DNA of 64,000 nucleotides from Novosphingobium sp. (lineage in GTDB: Bacteria; Pseudomonadota; Alphaproteobacteria; Sphingomonadales; Sphingomonadaceae). The notes beneath the pieces were generated by a model. That model did no database searches and was not told the DNA's origin. It was given only the letters and a program-made list of their open reading frames with translations. The DNA is taken from positions 62,001 to 126,000 of the forward strand of contig JAGIAR010000006.1 in NCBI GenBank assembly GCA_017744735.1. Direction: 5' to 3'. Below, piece after piece: positions 1 through 8,481 of the stretch; position 1 is the first letter of the stretch; each line of letters starts with the position of its first letter. The position numbers and the translations under genes are program-made.

Positions 1-983
1 GGTCCTTCTGCAAGATGCGCGGTCGCACGCAGCAGATCGCCGATCGGATGATCGCTCCAGACCTGGTCCGCGGCGACCCGCTTGCCACCCGGGAGGCTCG
101 AGAAGCCGGGCAGATCCGCAAAGGGCAGTGCCTTGAGCTCGGCTGGACGCAGCAGGGTTGCGCCGGGCGGTGACGATAGCATTGGGGCAAGCTTTTTCCT
201 GGCTCCCTCGACCGAGCCGGCGCTGGCCACCGCGCGCACGGTGATTGCCGGGCGGCCGGTGTGAACGTCCGGTCCGATCAGGCAGATCAGTTCGACGGTC
301 GAATCCGCCGCGGCGCCCGCCGTGTCGAGCCACTCGGCGATATGCGGCGCGGAGCCGGCATCGAATGCGGTATCGACCACAAAGGCCGCCGCCGGCAGTT
401 CATGGAGCACCAGCTCATAGCCCGTGACCGCAGCAAAGAAGGCGCAGCCCGCCCCCCGCGCTGCCCAGAACAGATCGGCGAATTCGTCCGCCGTCGCGAC
501 GACGATCTCGCCGGCCGCCGTGACCATTTCGATGGCCGTGACATTGGCGCAGGCCGGGCCCCATTCGCCGTAGTTCCAGCCGATCCCGCCCGCCAGCACA
601 TAGCCGCTCAGCGCGACATCCGCGCAATGTCCGATGGGAAAGGCCAGGCCATGACCGGCCAACTGCCGGATCAGCCGACCGCCCTTGACCCCCGCACCCA
701 CCCTGGCGCGGCGGGAAACTGCATCGATCTCGACCCGGTCGAGCGCACCGATATCGACCAGCAAGCCCTCGTCGCGCAGCGCCGCCCCCTGATAATTGTG
801 GCCGCTGCCCCGCAAGGCAACCCGCTGCCCCCGCCGGGCAGCGTCGCGAATTGCGGCAGCAACCTCTTCCGTCGACACCGGGAGCACAACCGCATCGGGC
901 GAACGCCGCTCGGGCGAGCGGACGTTCCAGATAAGCCTGCGCAGCAGATCGTCGAAGCCCGGCGCTCCACGTTCGATCAGCAT
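1..983 (-). CDS. FAD-binding PCMH-type oxidoreductase, berberine-bridge-enzyme-like (3' part beyond window)
   Basis: The reading frame is open from an ATG at 983 to the window edge, so the C-terminal part is missing. About 327 residues are visible. The N-terminal half is a p-cresol methylhydroxylase/vanillyl-alcohol-oxidase-type FAD domain. The segment RGSGHNYQG carries the His normally bonded to the flavin 8-alpha carbon, and IGHCADVALSGYVLAGG carries a Cys in the position of the second covalent link, followed by GWNYGEWGP. Both linking residues are present, so bicovalent FAD is expected. Such enzymes oxidise alcohols, aldehydes or sugar-like and alkaloid substrates with O2. The gene lies just downstream of the aldehyde dehydrogenase on the same strand, with about 60 bases between them, which suggests a shared transcript and an alcohol/aldehyde oxidation role. 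The substrate cannot be read from sequence, and no strong ribosome-binding site is visible. Confidence 0.8.
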   Translation of the reverse strand, partial: MLIERGAPGFDDLLRRLIWNVRSPERRSPDAVVLPVSTEEVAAAIRDAARRGQRVALRGSGHNYQGAALRDEGLLVDIGALDRVEIDAVSRRARVGAGVKGGRLIRQLAGHGLAFPIGHCADVALSGYVLAGGIGWNYGEWGPACANVTAIEMVTAAGEIVVATADEFADLFWAARGAGCAFFAAVTGYELVLHELPAAAFVVDTAFDAGSAPHIAEWLDTAGAAADSTVELICLIGPDVHTGRPAITVRAVASAGSVEGARKKLAPMLSSPPGATLLRPAELKALPFADLPGFSSLPGGKRVAADQVWSDHPIGDLLRATAHLAEG

Positions 984-1043
984 GCCGCACCGAAAGGCAA
1001 TGCGATCAGGCCAGCAACGGAGCGCAGCGGTTCCGGCACCATG

Positions 1044-2513
1044 CTACGGCATGTATACGGTCTTGGTCTCGAGATAGGTTTCGAGGCCCTCGATCCCGCC
1101 CTCGCGGCCGAGGCCGGACTGCTTGAATCCGCCGAACGGCATTTCGATGTCGACCACCATTCCGTTGATCGTGATGCTGCCGGTGCGATACTCGCGGGCG
1201 ATCGCGAAGCCGCGCTCGGGATCCTGCGTATAGACCGCGCCGTGGAGGCCATAGTCCGAATGGTTCGCCTTGGCGATCATGTCGGCCTCGTCGCCATATT
1301 CGATAAACGACACCACCGGCCCGAAGATCTCCTCGCGCGCGATGGTCATGTCCGGATCGACATCGGTGAAGATGGTCGGCTCGATGAAGAAGCCGCGATT
1401 GAGATCGGCCGGGCGGCCACCGCCCAGCGCGAGCTTGGCGCCTTCGGCCTTACCCTTCTCGATATAGCCCTGCACCCGGTCCAGCTGGCGCTGCATCGCG
1501 AGCGGGCCCATGCCGCTGTCGGCCTGGAACGGATCGCCGACCTTCACCTTCGACACCGCATCGGCATAGGCGCCGACGATCTCGTCCTTCCGGCTGCGCG
1601 GGACCAGCACGCGGGTCAGCGAGAAGCAGACCTGGCCGGTGATCGGCATCGAATAGGGCACCAGGCTAGGCAGCACCTGCGCGATGTCCGCATCGTCGAG
1701 GATCAGCGCGGCACTCTTGCCGCCGAGCTCAAGGCTGACGCGCGCGAGCCGTTCGGCCGCGACGCCCGCGATATGCTTGCCCGCGCCGGTCGAGCCGGTG
1801 AAGCTGATCTTGTCGATCCCGGGGTGGCGGATCAGATGATCGCCGACCTCGCGGCCCGCGGGAAGCATGTTGAACACGCCCTTGGGCAGCCCGGCCTGCT
1901 GGATGCATTCGGCCAGGATGTGCGCGTCGATCGGGGTTTCCGGCGAGGGCTTGGCCACGATCGTGCAGCCTGCGGCAAGCCCTGCGGCGACCTTGTAGAT
2001 CAGCAGCACCAGCGGCGCGTTCCACGGGGTGACGCAGGCGGTCACGCCAACCGGCTCGGCCACCACGCGGACCTTGCCGCCCGAAGAGCGGGTGCGCTCG
2101 TCGATGAAGGGATAGGTATCGCACTGATCGGCATAGAAATTGAACAGGCCGGGGCATTGATAGCTCGCCTTGCCGGTGAAGCCGATCACCGCGCCGACCT
2201 GGCCGGTCCAGGCTTCGGCCAGCTCGGGCATGCGCGCGGTCAGCAGGTCGGCGACCTTGCGCAGGTATACTCCGCGCTCGGGCGGGGACATGCGCGGCCA
2301 CGGGCCCTTGTCGAACGCCTCACGCGCAGCGGCGACCGCCGCATCGACATCGGCCAGGCTGGGCTCGACATAGGAAAGCAGCTCTTCCTCATTGTGCGGG
2401 GCGACCACCGTCAGCGTCTGCGTGCCGGTGGCGCGGCGCCATTCGCCGTCGATGAACAATTGCTCGGCACCGCGCGCAGCGATGCCCGCGAGGGTCTTTT
2501 TCAGGTTTTCCAT
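1044..2513 (-). CDS. Aldehyde dehydrogenase (NAD(P)+-dependent)
   Basis: 489 residues from the ATG at 2513, chosen because GGAGAG sits a few bases upstream; an in-frame ATG at 2543 would add ten residues but has no such site. The protein has the full aldehyde dehydrogenase layout: nucleotide-binding FTGSTGAGKHIA, general-base glutamate in LELGGKSAAL, catalytic cysteine in GQVCFSLTRVLVP, and a C-terminal EEIFGPVVSF and PFGGFKQSGLGREGG. Length is normal for the superfamily. It should oxidise an aldehyde to the acid in the cytoplasm. Together with the flavoprotein oxidase downstream, the Old Yellow Enzyme and the TonB receptor nearby, it suggests an island for catabolism of an oxygenated small molecule. 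The exact substrate is not evident. Confidence 0.93.
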   Translation of the reverse strand: MENLKKTLAGIAARGAEQLFIDGEWRRATGTQTLTVVAPHNEEELLSYVEPSLADVDAAVAAAREAFDKGPWPRMSPPERGVYLRKVADLLTARMPELAEAWTGQVGAVIGFTGKASYQCPGLFNFYADQCDTYPFIDERTRSSGGKVRVVAEPVGVTACVTPWNAPLVLLIYKVAAGLAAGCTIVAKPSPETPIDAHILAECIQQAGLPKGVFNMLPAGREVGDHLIRHPGIDKISFTGSTGAGKHIAGVAAERLARVSLELGGKSAALILDDADIAQVLPSLVPYSMPITGQVCFSLTRVLVPRSRKDEIVGAYADAVSKVKVGDPFQADSGMGPLAMQRQLDRVQGYIEKGKAEGAKLALGGGRPADLNRGFFIEPTIFTDVDPDMTIAREEIFGPVVSFIEYGDEADMIAKANHSDYGLHGAVYTQDPERGFAIAREYRTGSITINGMVVDIEMPFGGFKQSGLGREGGIEGLETYLETKTVYMP

Positions 2514-2756
2514 CGTCTCTCCGGGAATTGCGCTTACCGGCACGAAATGGGCGCGCCGGGGCCTTTACGCAACACATTGCTTGGGTGCGTCTGCAGTTTT
2601 GGCGCACGTCGGTCGCCTGCGAGACCGGGACATCATGAATGGCAAGCGCGAAAACGGATCAGTGCGGGGACCACTCGCGATACGCGAGCGCTTCCCAGGC
2701 CTAACGAGCGCGCAATCTTCTGCTCGCCGACGCAGCTAGCTTCGAATGAGGCGCGA

Positions 2757-3644
2757 TCACCAGTTGGGCTGGATACCGTACTGGTAGAAATCGAACACGG
2801 CGTTGATCGTGCGGATCTTGCCGTCGGCGACCTGAAAGGTCTCGAACACCCCGACGCTTGTGGGCCGGCGGAACATCGGCGGCAGCACGATCTCGCCCAC
2901 ATTTTTCACATTGACCTTGGTGATCGTGCCGGGCTGATCGAAGCAGCACATGCCCAGCACCGTACTCTGCTCTTCGTCGATCACCGGGAAGCGGCGGCTG
3001 CGAATGCGCGGAATGTAATCGAAGAAGCCGCTGTCCATCTGGTCGTGTAGCCCCATCTCGAACAGATTGAGCCCCTGTTCGGCCGTGCTCGACCCGAAGT
3101 TGGACGCCGGCGCGAGCACGGTCTGCACGCCGTTCTCCATGCGGATGCAATCTTCCCGAGCGGGAATGATCGAACCCGAGTTGCGCTCGATGCCGGTGAA
3201 GTAGGAATCGGCTGCGTCGTGCAGTTCCTCGCGCGAGGCGCGCGAGCCTTCCGGCACGGGTCCGAAATGCATCGGCGTGCCGCGCATCCCTTCGGGCTTG
3301 AAGATCATCGAGCCTTCGCGAACCACCAGGCTCTCGATCTCGGTCACTTCGCCGCCCTCGAGTCTGAGCCGGGTGCCGAGACCGACAGGCTCGCCATGCT
3401 CGAGCCCCAGCCCGAGGATGGCGGCGGAAGAGCTCACCGGATCGAGAAGGACGATCTGCGGCTCTTCCGTGCCGGTCGCGGTGCTCCACAGTCCTTCGGG
3501 GAGCGGGAGCACCTGCATGTTCTCGGTATAGCGGACCTTGCCGGACAGGGGCAGCAGTGCCGGATTACGGGCCGCCAGAGCGGCGCGGTAGGTTTCGACA
3601 AGCTCGGCCAGTTGCTCCCGTCCGATCGTGGGCGCTTTGTTCAC
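2757..3644 (-). CDS. SnoaL-like / DUF8021-type protein
   Basis: 295 residues from a GTG start at 3644 with AAGGA five bases upstream; the nearby ATG is followed by an immediate stop, which supports GTG. The centre of the protein (roughly residues 130-270) contains AADSYFTGIERNSG and ends in FDFYQYGIQPNW, resembling the cone-shaped SnoaL/NTF2-like fold of the DUF8021 family. That family is usually found beside oxidoreductases, and its members act as cyclases, isomerases or hydrolases, or have no known activity. There is no signal peptide or membrane segment. It sits between the TonB receptor and the aldehyde dehydrogenase on the same strand, with 243 bases before the dehydrogenase start. The family call comes from memory of motifs, and the function is unknown. 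Confidence 0.7.
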   Translation of the reverse strand: MNKAPTIGREQLAELVETYRAALAARNPALLPLSGKVRYTENMQVLPLPEGLWSTATGTEEPQIVLLDPVSSSAAILGLGLEHGEPVGLGTRLRLEGGEVTEIESLVVREGSMIFKPEGMRGTPMHFGPVPEGSRASREELHDAADSYFTGIERNSGSIIPAREDCIRMENGVQTVLAPASNFGSSTAEQGLNLFEMGLHDQMDSGFFDYIPRIRSRRFPVIDEEQSTVLGMCCFDQPGTITKVNVKNVGEIVLPPMFRRPTSVGVFETFQVADGKIRTINAVFDFYQYGIQPNW

Positions 3645-3678
3645 GACATTCCTTTCAATTTGCTGGCGGCAGGATCGT

Positions 3679-6189
3679 TCAGAAGCTCTTCTTGACCGTT
3701 ACCGCCCATTCCCGCGGGCGGCCGGGCTGCCCGGACACCAACCCGGCACCCTGCGAGACGAAGTCCATCACGGTGAGGAGATAGTACTTGTCGAACAGGT
3801 TGGTGACCTCGAGCGAGATCTCCAGATCGCTGTCGGGATTGGCCCACGTCAGCCGTGCGTTTGCCATCGTGTAGGCATCGATGAGGTTGGTCGAACGGTT
3901 GGCGGCAGCGCCATAGACCTTGCCTTGATAGGACAGGTCGATACGCGGGGTAAGCGTTCCCGCGCTGCCCAGGTCGGCGGTGTACTGCGCACCGACCGCC
4001 CATTTCCAGCGCGGCGTGTAGACCGGATAATCGCCGAACTGCGGCCCGTTCGGATTGCCGGGGCCACCGACGGTCGCCGAACCGTAGGTCGCGAACTTCT
4101 TGTAATCGAAGTCCACGAAACTGACCGATCCATCGACCAGCAGGCCCTTTACCGGCCGGACGGTCGTTTCGACTTCGAAGCCCTTGATATCCGCATTGCC
4201 GGCATTGACGGTGAGCGAACAGGGCACGCCGTAGCCATCGCCCACGATCGCGGTGCAGTTGGTCAGCGCGAGCTGGATGTTGGAGTATTTGCTCAGGTAG
4301 GTCGCGATATTCAGCCGCACCTTGCGGTCGAACAACTCGCTCTTCCAGCCGAGTTCATACGAGGTCAGCGTCTCCGGACCGAAGGAAAGCACCTGCCGGT
4401 CGTTGAATGGGCGCGGACTGATGCCGCCGCCCTTGAAGCCGGTGGAAACCTGTCCGTAGATCGATATGTCCGGGGTGATTTCGTACTGCGCATTGAGGCG
4501 GTAGTCCCAGCGCGTGCTTTCGGGCCCGTCGTAAATTCCGGTTCGGCCATCGAGCACTGCGATCGAAGTGCCAGCCGGCAGCGGAGACCCGTCGGGCGAG
4601 CGCCGGCTGAAGGTGTAGGCCTTGTATTCGTTGGTGTAGCGCAGCCCGGCGTTGAACGACAGTTCGGGGGTTACCTGCCAGGAAACATGTGCGAAAGCCG
4701 CAGCCGTCTTGGCCTTGGTCACGTCATCGTTCGCAAACAGCGGCAAGCCGGAATAGCGGATGTCCACGATCGCGGCGTTGACCGACTTCTGGGTAAGATA
4801 GAAGCCGCCCAGCGTATAGTTCACCGCATCGTCGAACAGCTTGCCCGACAGGCGCAGTTCCTCGCTCGCCATCCAGAATCTGAGGTCGTTGGTGTTGTTG
4901 GTATGCGCAAGCGGCGAGAGATCGTCGTCGTTGTCGAAAGTGGTGTGATACGAGCGATAGGCGCTGATCGAATTGAGCGTCATGCTATCGTTGAGCTCGT
5001 ATTCGAGCTGTCCCGACACGCCCCAGCCCGAATAGTCGAGCATGCCGTCGAAGGCTGTGGCCTGGCGCACGCCGCCGGTATTGGCGAAGGCGCCACCGGG
5101 GCCGGAGGAGTAATCCGCCGGCGCGAGGTAACTGGCGAAGTTGCAGTAAGGCCCGCACAGGAAGCGATTGTCGTAGGGAATATTGCCCCCGTACGGATTG
5201 ATGTCGGTCGCGCCGTAGGGGCTCGTCGACGGGCGATCGACGAAGTTGGGGCTCACCCGCACGCCGTTCACCGAACGGTCGAGCAGCACCGCACCGGCCG
5301 AGCGATGATCCTCTTTGGTGAAGTCGCCGATGATGTTGATGTCGAGCCGGTCATTGGGCTGGAACCGGAGCTGGCCGCGCAGGGCCTTGTAATCCTTGTC
5401 GCCCTCCATCGAACGGACGCAGTTCTTGAAGGCGGGTACCAGCGCGGGAATGCCGCCTGCCGGGTTCACCGGAAGGGTCACGCCGTCCCCGTTCACGAAG
5501 GTGGCAGAGCCTCCGGCGGGATAGAGGCAACCGAAATCGTAATTGGTGATGTAGCCGCCCTGGCGCTTCATCACGCCCGAAAGGCGCGCGCTGACGGTGT
5601 CGGTCAGCGCGAAATCGACCGCGCCGCGCAGGTCGATCCGGTCACGGCTGCCGTAGGTTCCCGAGATGAAGCCGGAATTGCTGCCGGTGGGACGCTTCGA
5701 ATACATCTTCACCGCACCGCCGATCGAATTCTTGCCCGCCAGCGTCCCCTGGGGACCGCGCAGGATTTCCACGCGATCGACATCCAGCAGGTCGAGGATG
5801 GAACCGGTCAGGGTCGGATAATAGACATCGTCGACATACATGCCCACGCCCGGCTCGAACGCAGGGTTGAAGTCGTACTGACCGACGCCGCGGATATTGG
5901 CGGTGAGCGACGGGCCGAACGACGCGCCCTGCGGCTTGAGGGTCACCGACGGCGCCTGGTTCGCAATGTCGGCGATGCTCGTCTGGCTCCGCGCGTCGAG
6001 CATGTCCCCCGATACCGCGGTGATCGCGAGAGGAGTCTTCTGGACATTCTGTTGCCGGAACTGCGCGGTGACCAGGATCTCGTCCGTCGAGTTGTCGGCG
6101 GCACCCTTATCGTCCTGAGCCAGGACAGGCGCGCTGCTGACAAAAAGAGCCACGGTCAAGGCCATGGCGCTGACACTGTTCCTAACCAA
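3679..6189 (-). CDS. TonB-dependent receptor (probable TTG start)
   Basis: Outer-membrane, TonB-energised importer. I place the start at a TTG (6189): AAGGGGAG lies seven bases upstream and the product then begins with VRNSVSAMALTVALFVSS and cleavage near SAPVLAQ, a clean signal peptide. The upstream ATG at 6309 would add 40 basic, non-hydrophobic residues in front of it. Length is 836 residues. A TonB-box-like segment (DEILVTAQFR) is followed by the plug domain with DVDRVEILRGPQGTLAGKNS, then the 22-strand barrel ending in the typical aromatic C-terminus (VTVKKSF). The class resembles the receptors sphingomonads use for aromatic, terpenoid or siderophore-like substrates; the cargo is unknown. 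It is divergent from the Old Yellow Enzyme gene across a 295-base intergenic region. Confidence 0.9.
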   Translation of the reverse strand: MVRNSVSAMALTVALFVSSAPVLAQDDKGAADNSTDEILVTAQFRQQNVQKTPLAITAVSGDMLDARSQTSIADIANQAPSVTLKPQGASFGPSLTANIRGVGQYDFNPAFEPGVGMYVDDVYYPTLTGSILDLLDVDRVEILRGPQGTLAGKNSIGGAVKMYSKRPTGSNSGFISGTYGSRDRIDLRGAVDFALTDTVSARLSGVMKRQGGYITNYDFGCLYPAGGSATFVNGDGVTLPVNPAGGIPALVPAFKNCVRSMEGDKDYKALRGQLRFQPNDRLDINIIGDFTKEDHRSAGAVLLDRSVNGVRVSPNFVDRPSTSPYGATDINPYGGNIPYDNRFLCGPYCNFASYLAPADYSSGPGGAFANTGGVRQATAFDGMLDYSGWGVSGQLEYELNDSMTLNSISAYRSYHTTFDNDDDLSPLAHTNNTNDLRFWMASEELRLSGKLFDDAVNYTLGGFYLTQKSVNAAIVDIRYSGLPLFANDDVTKAKTAAAFAHVSWQVTPELSFNAGLRYTNEYKAYTFSRRSPDGSPLPAGTSIAVLDGRTGIYDGPESTRWDYRLNAQYEITPDISIYGQVSTGFKGGGISPRPFNDRQVLSFGPETLTSYELGWKSELFDRKVRLNIATYLSKYSNIQLALTNCTAIVGDGYGVPCSLTVNAGNADIKGFEVETTVRPVKGLLVDGSVSFVDFDYKKFATYGSATVGGPGNPNGPQFGDYPVYTPRWKWAVGAQYTADLGSAGTLTPRIDLSYQGKVYGAAANRSTNLIDAYTMANARLTWANPDSDLEISLEVTNLFDKYYLLTVMDFVSQGAGLVSGQPGRPREWAVTVKKSF

Positions 6190-6305
6190 TTTCCTACTCC
6201 CCTTAATTCGTTTCGTTTTTTGCCCCACCCCTTTTCTGGACGGCGGGGTGTGCGGCCGGCTGTAGCCAGACTCGGGGAAACTCCTTAGGCCAATTCCGTC
6301 ATTTC

Positions 6306-6327
6306 GCAAGTCCAGTTATGCACTTGC
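6306..6327. promoter_or_regulatory. Inverted repeat between divergent receptor and OYE genes
   Basis: GCAAGT-N10-ACTTGC, a perfect 6-bp dyad within the AT-rich part of the 295-base intergenic region (6190-6484) that separates two divergent genes. The position fits a transcription-factor operator, possibly for the TetR regulator at 7.7 kb. No second copy was noticed, so assignment to a regulator is inference. Confidence 0.35.
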
Positions 6328-6484
6328 AAAACTTTTTTTGGCTTATATCCTTAGATTGCGAGAAATCAGTCACATATATTTTTCGCGCTTTTGAAGCAAA
6401 AGCCCGCCTGTACCAGCGCAGTGACAGACGCGCTCGGTCGGAGAGGGTGAACGAAGGCGGCCCGCCGTCGCCGACAGGAAAGGA

Positions 6485-7669
6485 ATGCCGGCGCCGCACC
6501 TGCCGGCTGACGGGCAAGCACGCAGAATGATCGATATCGAACCCCTTTTCGCACCCATCGCCTTGGGCGGCACAATACTGCCGAACCGCTTCGTCCTGCC
6601 CGGAATGCAACGGGGCTGGTGCAGCGACGGCGCGCCTACTCACCTTCTCACCGAATATTATCGTCGCAGGATAGCAGGCGGGGTCGGACTGATCGTGAGC
6701 GAATCCGTTGCGATCGATCATCCATCCGCCACCCAGTCGGATTCTTTTGCCAGGCTCGACGACCGCACGGCAGGCGGGTGGGGAAAATGCATTTCGGCGG
6801 TAAGGCAGGAGGGCGGCAAGATCTTTCTGCAACTGTGGCACGAGGGAGGCGTGCGTACCGAGGGCGGCTCCGGTCCTTTGTCCCACCACCCCACGCTGAG
6901 TCCTTCCGGCCTAGCCGCAGCCACGCGCCCGAATGGGCGGGCCGCGACGATCGAGGAGATCGCAGCCATCCGCCAGGCCTTTGTGCAAGGCGCCGTGCTG
7001 GCGCAGGAAGCCGGTGCCGACGGGGTCGAGGTCCACGCCGCTCACGGCTATCTGCTCGATCAGTTCTTGTGGGCCGCGACCAACCGGCGGAAGGACGAAT
7101 ATGGCGGATCGGACATCCGCAACCGGGTGCGCCTGCCCGCCGAGATAGTTGCCGGCATCCGGGCTGCCTGCGGCCCGGATTTTCCCATCTCGCTGCGTTT
7201 TTCGCAGTGGAAGGAAGCAGATTATGCGGCACGCGTGGTCGATACCCCCGCAGAGCTCGAAACCATGCTCGCCATCTTGAAAGCGGCCGGCGTGTCGGCG
7301 ATCCACGCTTCCACGCGTCGTTTCTGGGAACCCGAGTGGTCCGAAAGCCCTCTGTCGCTGGCCGGCTGGTGCAAGCGGCTGAGCGACATTCCGGTCATTA
7401 CGGTGGGCAGCGTCGGGCTGGACACGGACGTGATGGAAAGCTTCCAGGGCAAGGAACCCCGCGCACAGGTTCGCAAGGGCGTAACGGAATTGCTTCGGCG
7501 CTTCAGCGGCGGCGAATTCGACATGGTTTCGGTCGGGCGCAGCCAGATCGCGGACCCCGAATGGGTCTCGAAGGTGCATCGGCTCGAATTCGACCGTATT
7601 CGGCCCTTTAAGCGCTCGGACATGCGCATGTCCGACAGCGACGTCGCGGCGGAGGCGAGGCGGTTCTGA
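6485..7669 (+). CDS. Old Yellow Enzyme family NADH:flavin oxidoreductase
   Basis: 394 residues from the ATG at 6485, which has AGGAAAGGA immediately upstream; an internal ATG at 6527 (MIDIEPLF) would match where the family usually begins and may be the true start. The TIM barrel is recognisable: PIALGGTILPNRFVLPGM at the N-terminus, LQLWHEGG, the active-site VHAAHGYLLDQFL followed by NRRKDEYGG, ISLRFSQWKE, and the FMN-phosphate region DMVSVGRSQIADPEWV. Such enzymes reduce activated alkenes (enones, nitroalkenes) or act as dienoyl reductases with FMN. It is monocistronic, divergent from the TonB receptor, and converges on a TetR gene only nine bases away. A role in saturating a ring or side chain of the imported substrate is plausible. 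Confidence 0.9.
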   Translation: MPAPHLPADGQARRMIDIEPLFAPIALGGTILPNRFVLPGMQRGWCSDGAPTHLLTEYYRRRIAGGVGLIVSESVAIDHPSATQSDSFARLDDRTAGGWGKCISAVRQEGGKIFLQLWHEGGVRTEGGSGPLSHHPTLSPSGLAAATRPNGRAATIEEIAAIRQAFVQGAVLAQEAGADGVEVHAAHGYLLDQFLWAATNRRKDEYGGSDIRNRVRLPAEIVAGIRAACGPDFPISLRFSQWKEADYAARVVDTPAELETMLAILKAAGVSAIHASTRRFWEPEWSESPLSLAGWCKRLSDIPVITVGSVGLDTDVMESFQGKEPRAQVRKGVTELLRRFSGGEFDMVSVGRSQIADPEWVSKVHRLEFDRIRPFKRSDMRMSDSDVAAEARRF

Positions 7670-7677
7670 TCGCGGCG

Positions 7678-8331
7678 TCAGCCGACCCGGACTGCCCTCG
7701 CCAATTTGGCGAAATGATTGTCGTATTCCGGTTCGAGCAATCCGGTTTTGGCAAAGGCGAGCGAAGCATGAAAATATCGCATGTCGCGGGTCTTGCGAAA
7801 CGGGTTCCTGGCGGTGGATCGCGGCGCGTTGCCCATGGTCATCGCGCCGATCAAACGGATTCGCATCCGCAAGGTGCTCCGCTTGAGGTGGGGCAGCAGG
7901 CTGGCGCAGATTTCGAGAACCTTATCGTTGATGATCACGATATTCTTCAGCAACGGCTCGCGCACCTCATCGCTAGCATGCGACGCGATCTCGTCCAGCA
8001 CCACCAGCGCCCGTTCGTCCGGTGTCAGTGCCGCCGACCGCCAAAGGGGGCGCAGCCAAAAGATAAGCAGGTGGTCCAGGGCGAGGTCTCCCTCGGGAAG
8101 CGGGCTGTCGAGCATGCGCCATTCTTCGAGCATCGGCCCCTGGTTGAGCCGGCACAGCTCTGCAAGCAGCCCATCTACGCCGCCGAAATGGTATGTGATG
8201 AGAGTGGAGTTCTGGCCGGACACCGCCCCGATCCGGCGGCTCGATAGCGCATTGAGGCCCTCGACTATGATTATCTGCTCGGCGGCGCGAAGGAGTGCGG
8301 TTCGCGTGTCGTCGGTTGTTGCGCGCTTCAT
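7678..8331 (-). CDS. TetR/AcrR family transcriptional regulator
   Basis: 217 residues. The N-terminal 50 residues form a TetR helix-turn-helix: RTALLRAAEQIIIVEGLNAL, SSRRIGAVSGQNSTLITYHFGG (recognition helix with the usual YHFG ending), then DGLLAELCRLN. The rest is an all-helical ligand-binding domain with no recognisable specificity. It is transcribed divergently from the MFS transporter across about 150 bases that contain a repeated TTCCTGCGA element, so autoregulation and control of the transporter are likely. It could also govern the OYE/TonB receptor pair next door. The inducer is unknown. Confidence 0.88.
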   Translation of the reverse strand: MKRATTDDTRTALLRAAEQIIIVEGLNALSSRRIGAVSGQNSTLITYHFGGVDGLLAELCRLNQGPMLEEWRMLDSPLPEGDLALDHLLIFWLRPLWRSAALTPDERALVVLDEIASHASDEVREPLLKNIVIINDKVLEICASLLPHLKRSTLRMRIRLIGAMTMGNAPRSTARNPFRKTRDMRYFHASLAFAKTGLLEPEYDNHFAKLARAVRVG

Positions 8332-8377
8332 GCCCCACTCCTCAATTCAGGCCGGCTTGTCGCGCAGCGAATACCCA

Positions 8378-8454
8378 TTCCTGCGAACAAGGAAAAACCG
8401 CAAGGTTCGACGAGCGCAGAGCATGCCGCGAACGACGGCTGGCCTTTCCTGCGA
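8378..8454. promoter_or_regulatory. Direct repeats of TTCCTGCGA between tetR and MFS genes
   Basis: TTCCTGCGA occurs at 8378-8386 and again at 8446-8454 in the short divergent promoter region. The first copy also forms a dyad, TTCCT-N7-AGGAA. These are candidate binding sites for the adjacent TetR regulator. The second copy ends about 27 bases before the MFS start codon, so binding there would block its promoter or leader. Confidence 0.35.
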
Positions 8455-8481
8455 CAAACATAAATAGCCCGGAGAGGGGTA

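Noticed and set aside
261..3050. Very long plus-strand open frame opposite the aldehyde dehydrogenase and DUF8021 genes
   Set aside because: It is antisense to two clearly conserved minus-strand genes, its translation is rich in Arg/His/Asp/Gly without domains, and it arises from codon bias in high-GC DNA. The same holds for 3628-6288, 50451-52847 and 59131-61626 (plus) and 11861-13363, 15313-17844 and 29702-32251 (minus).
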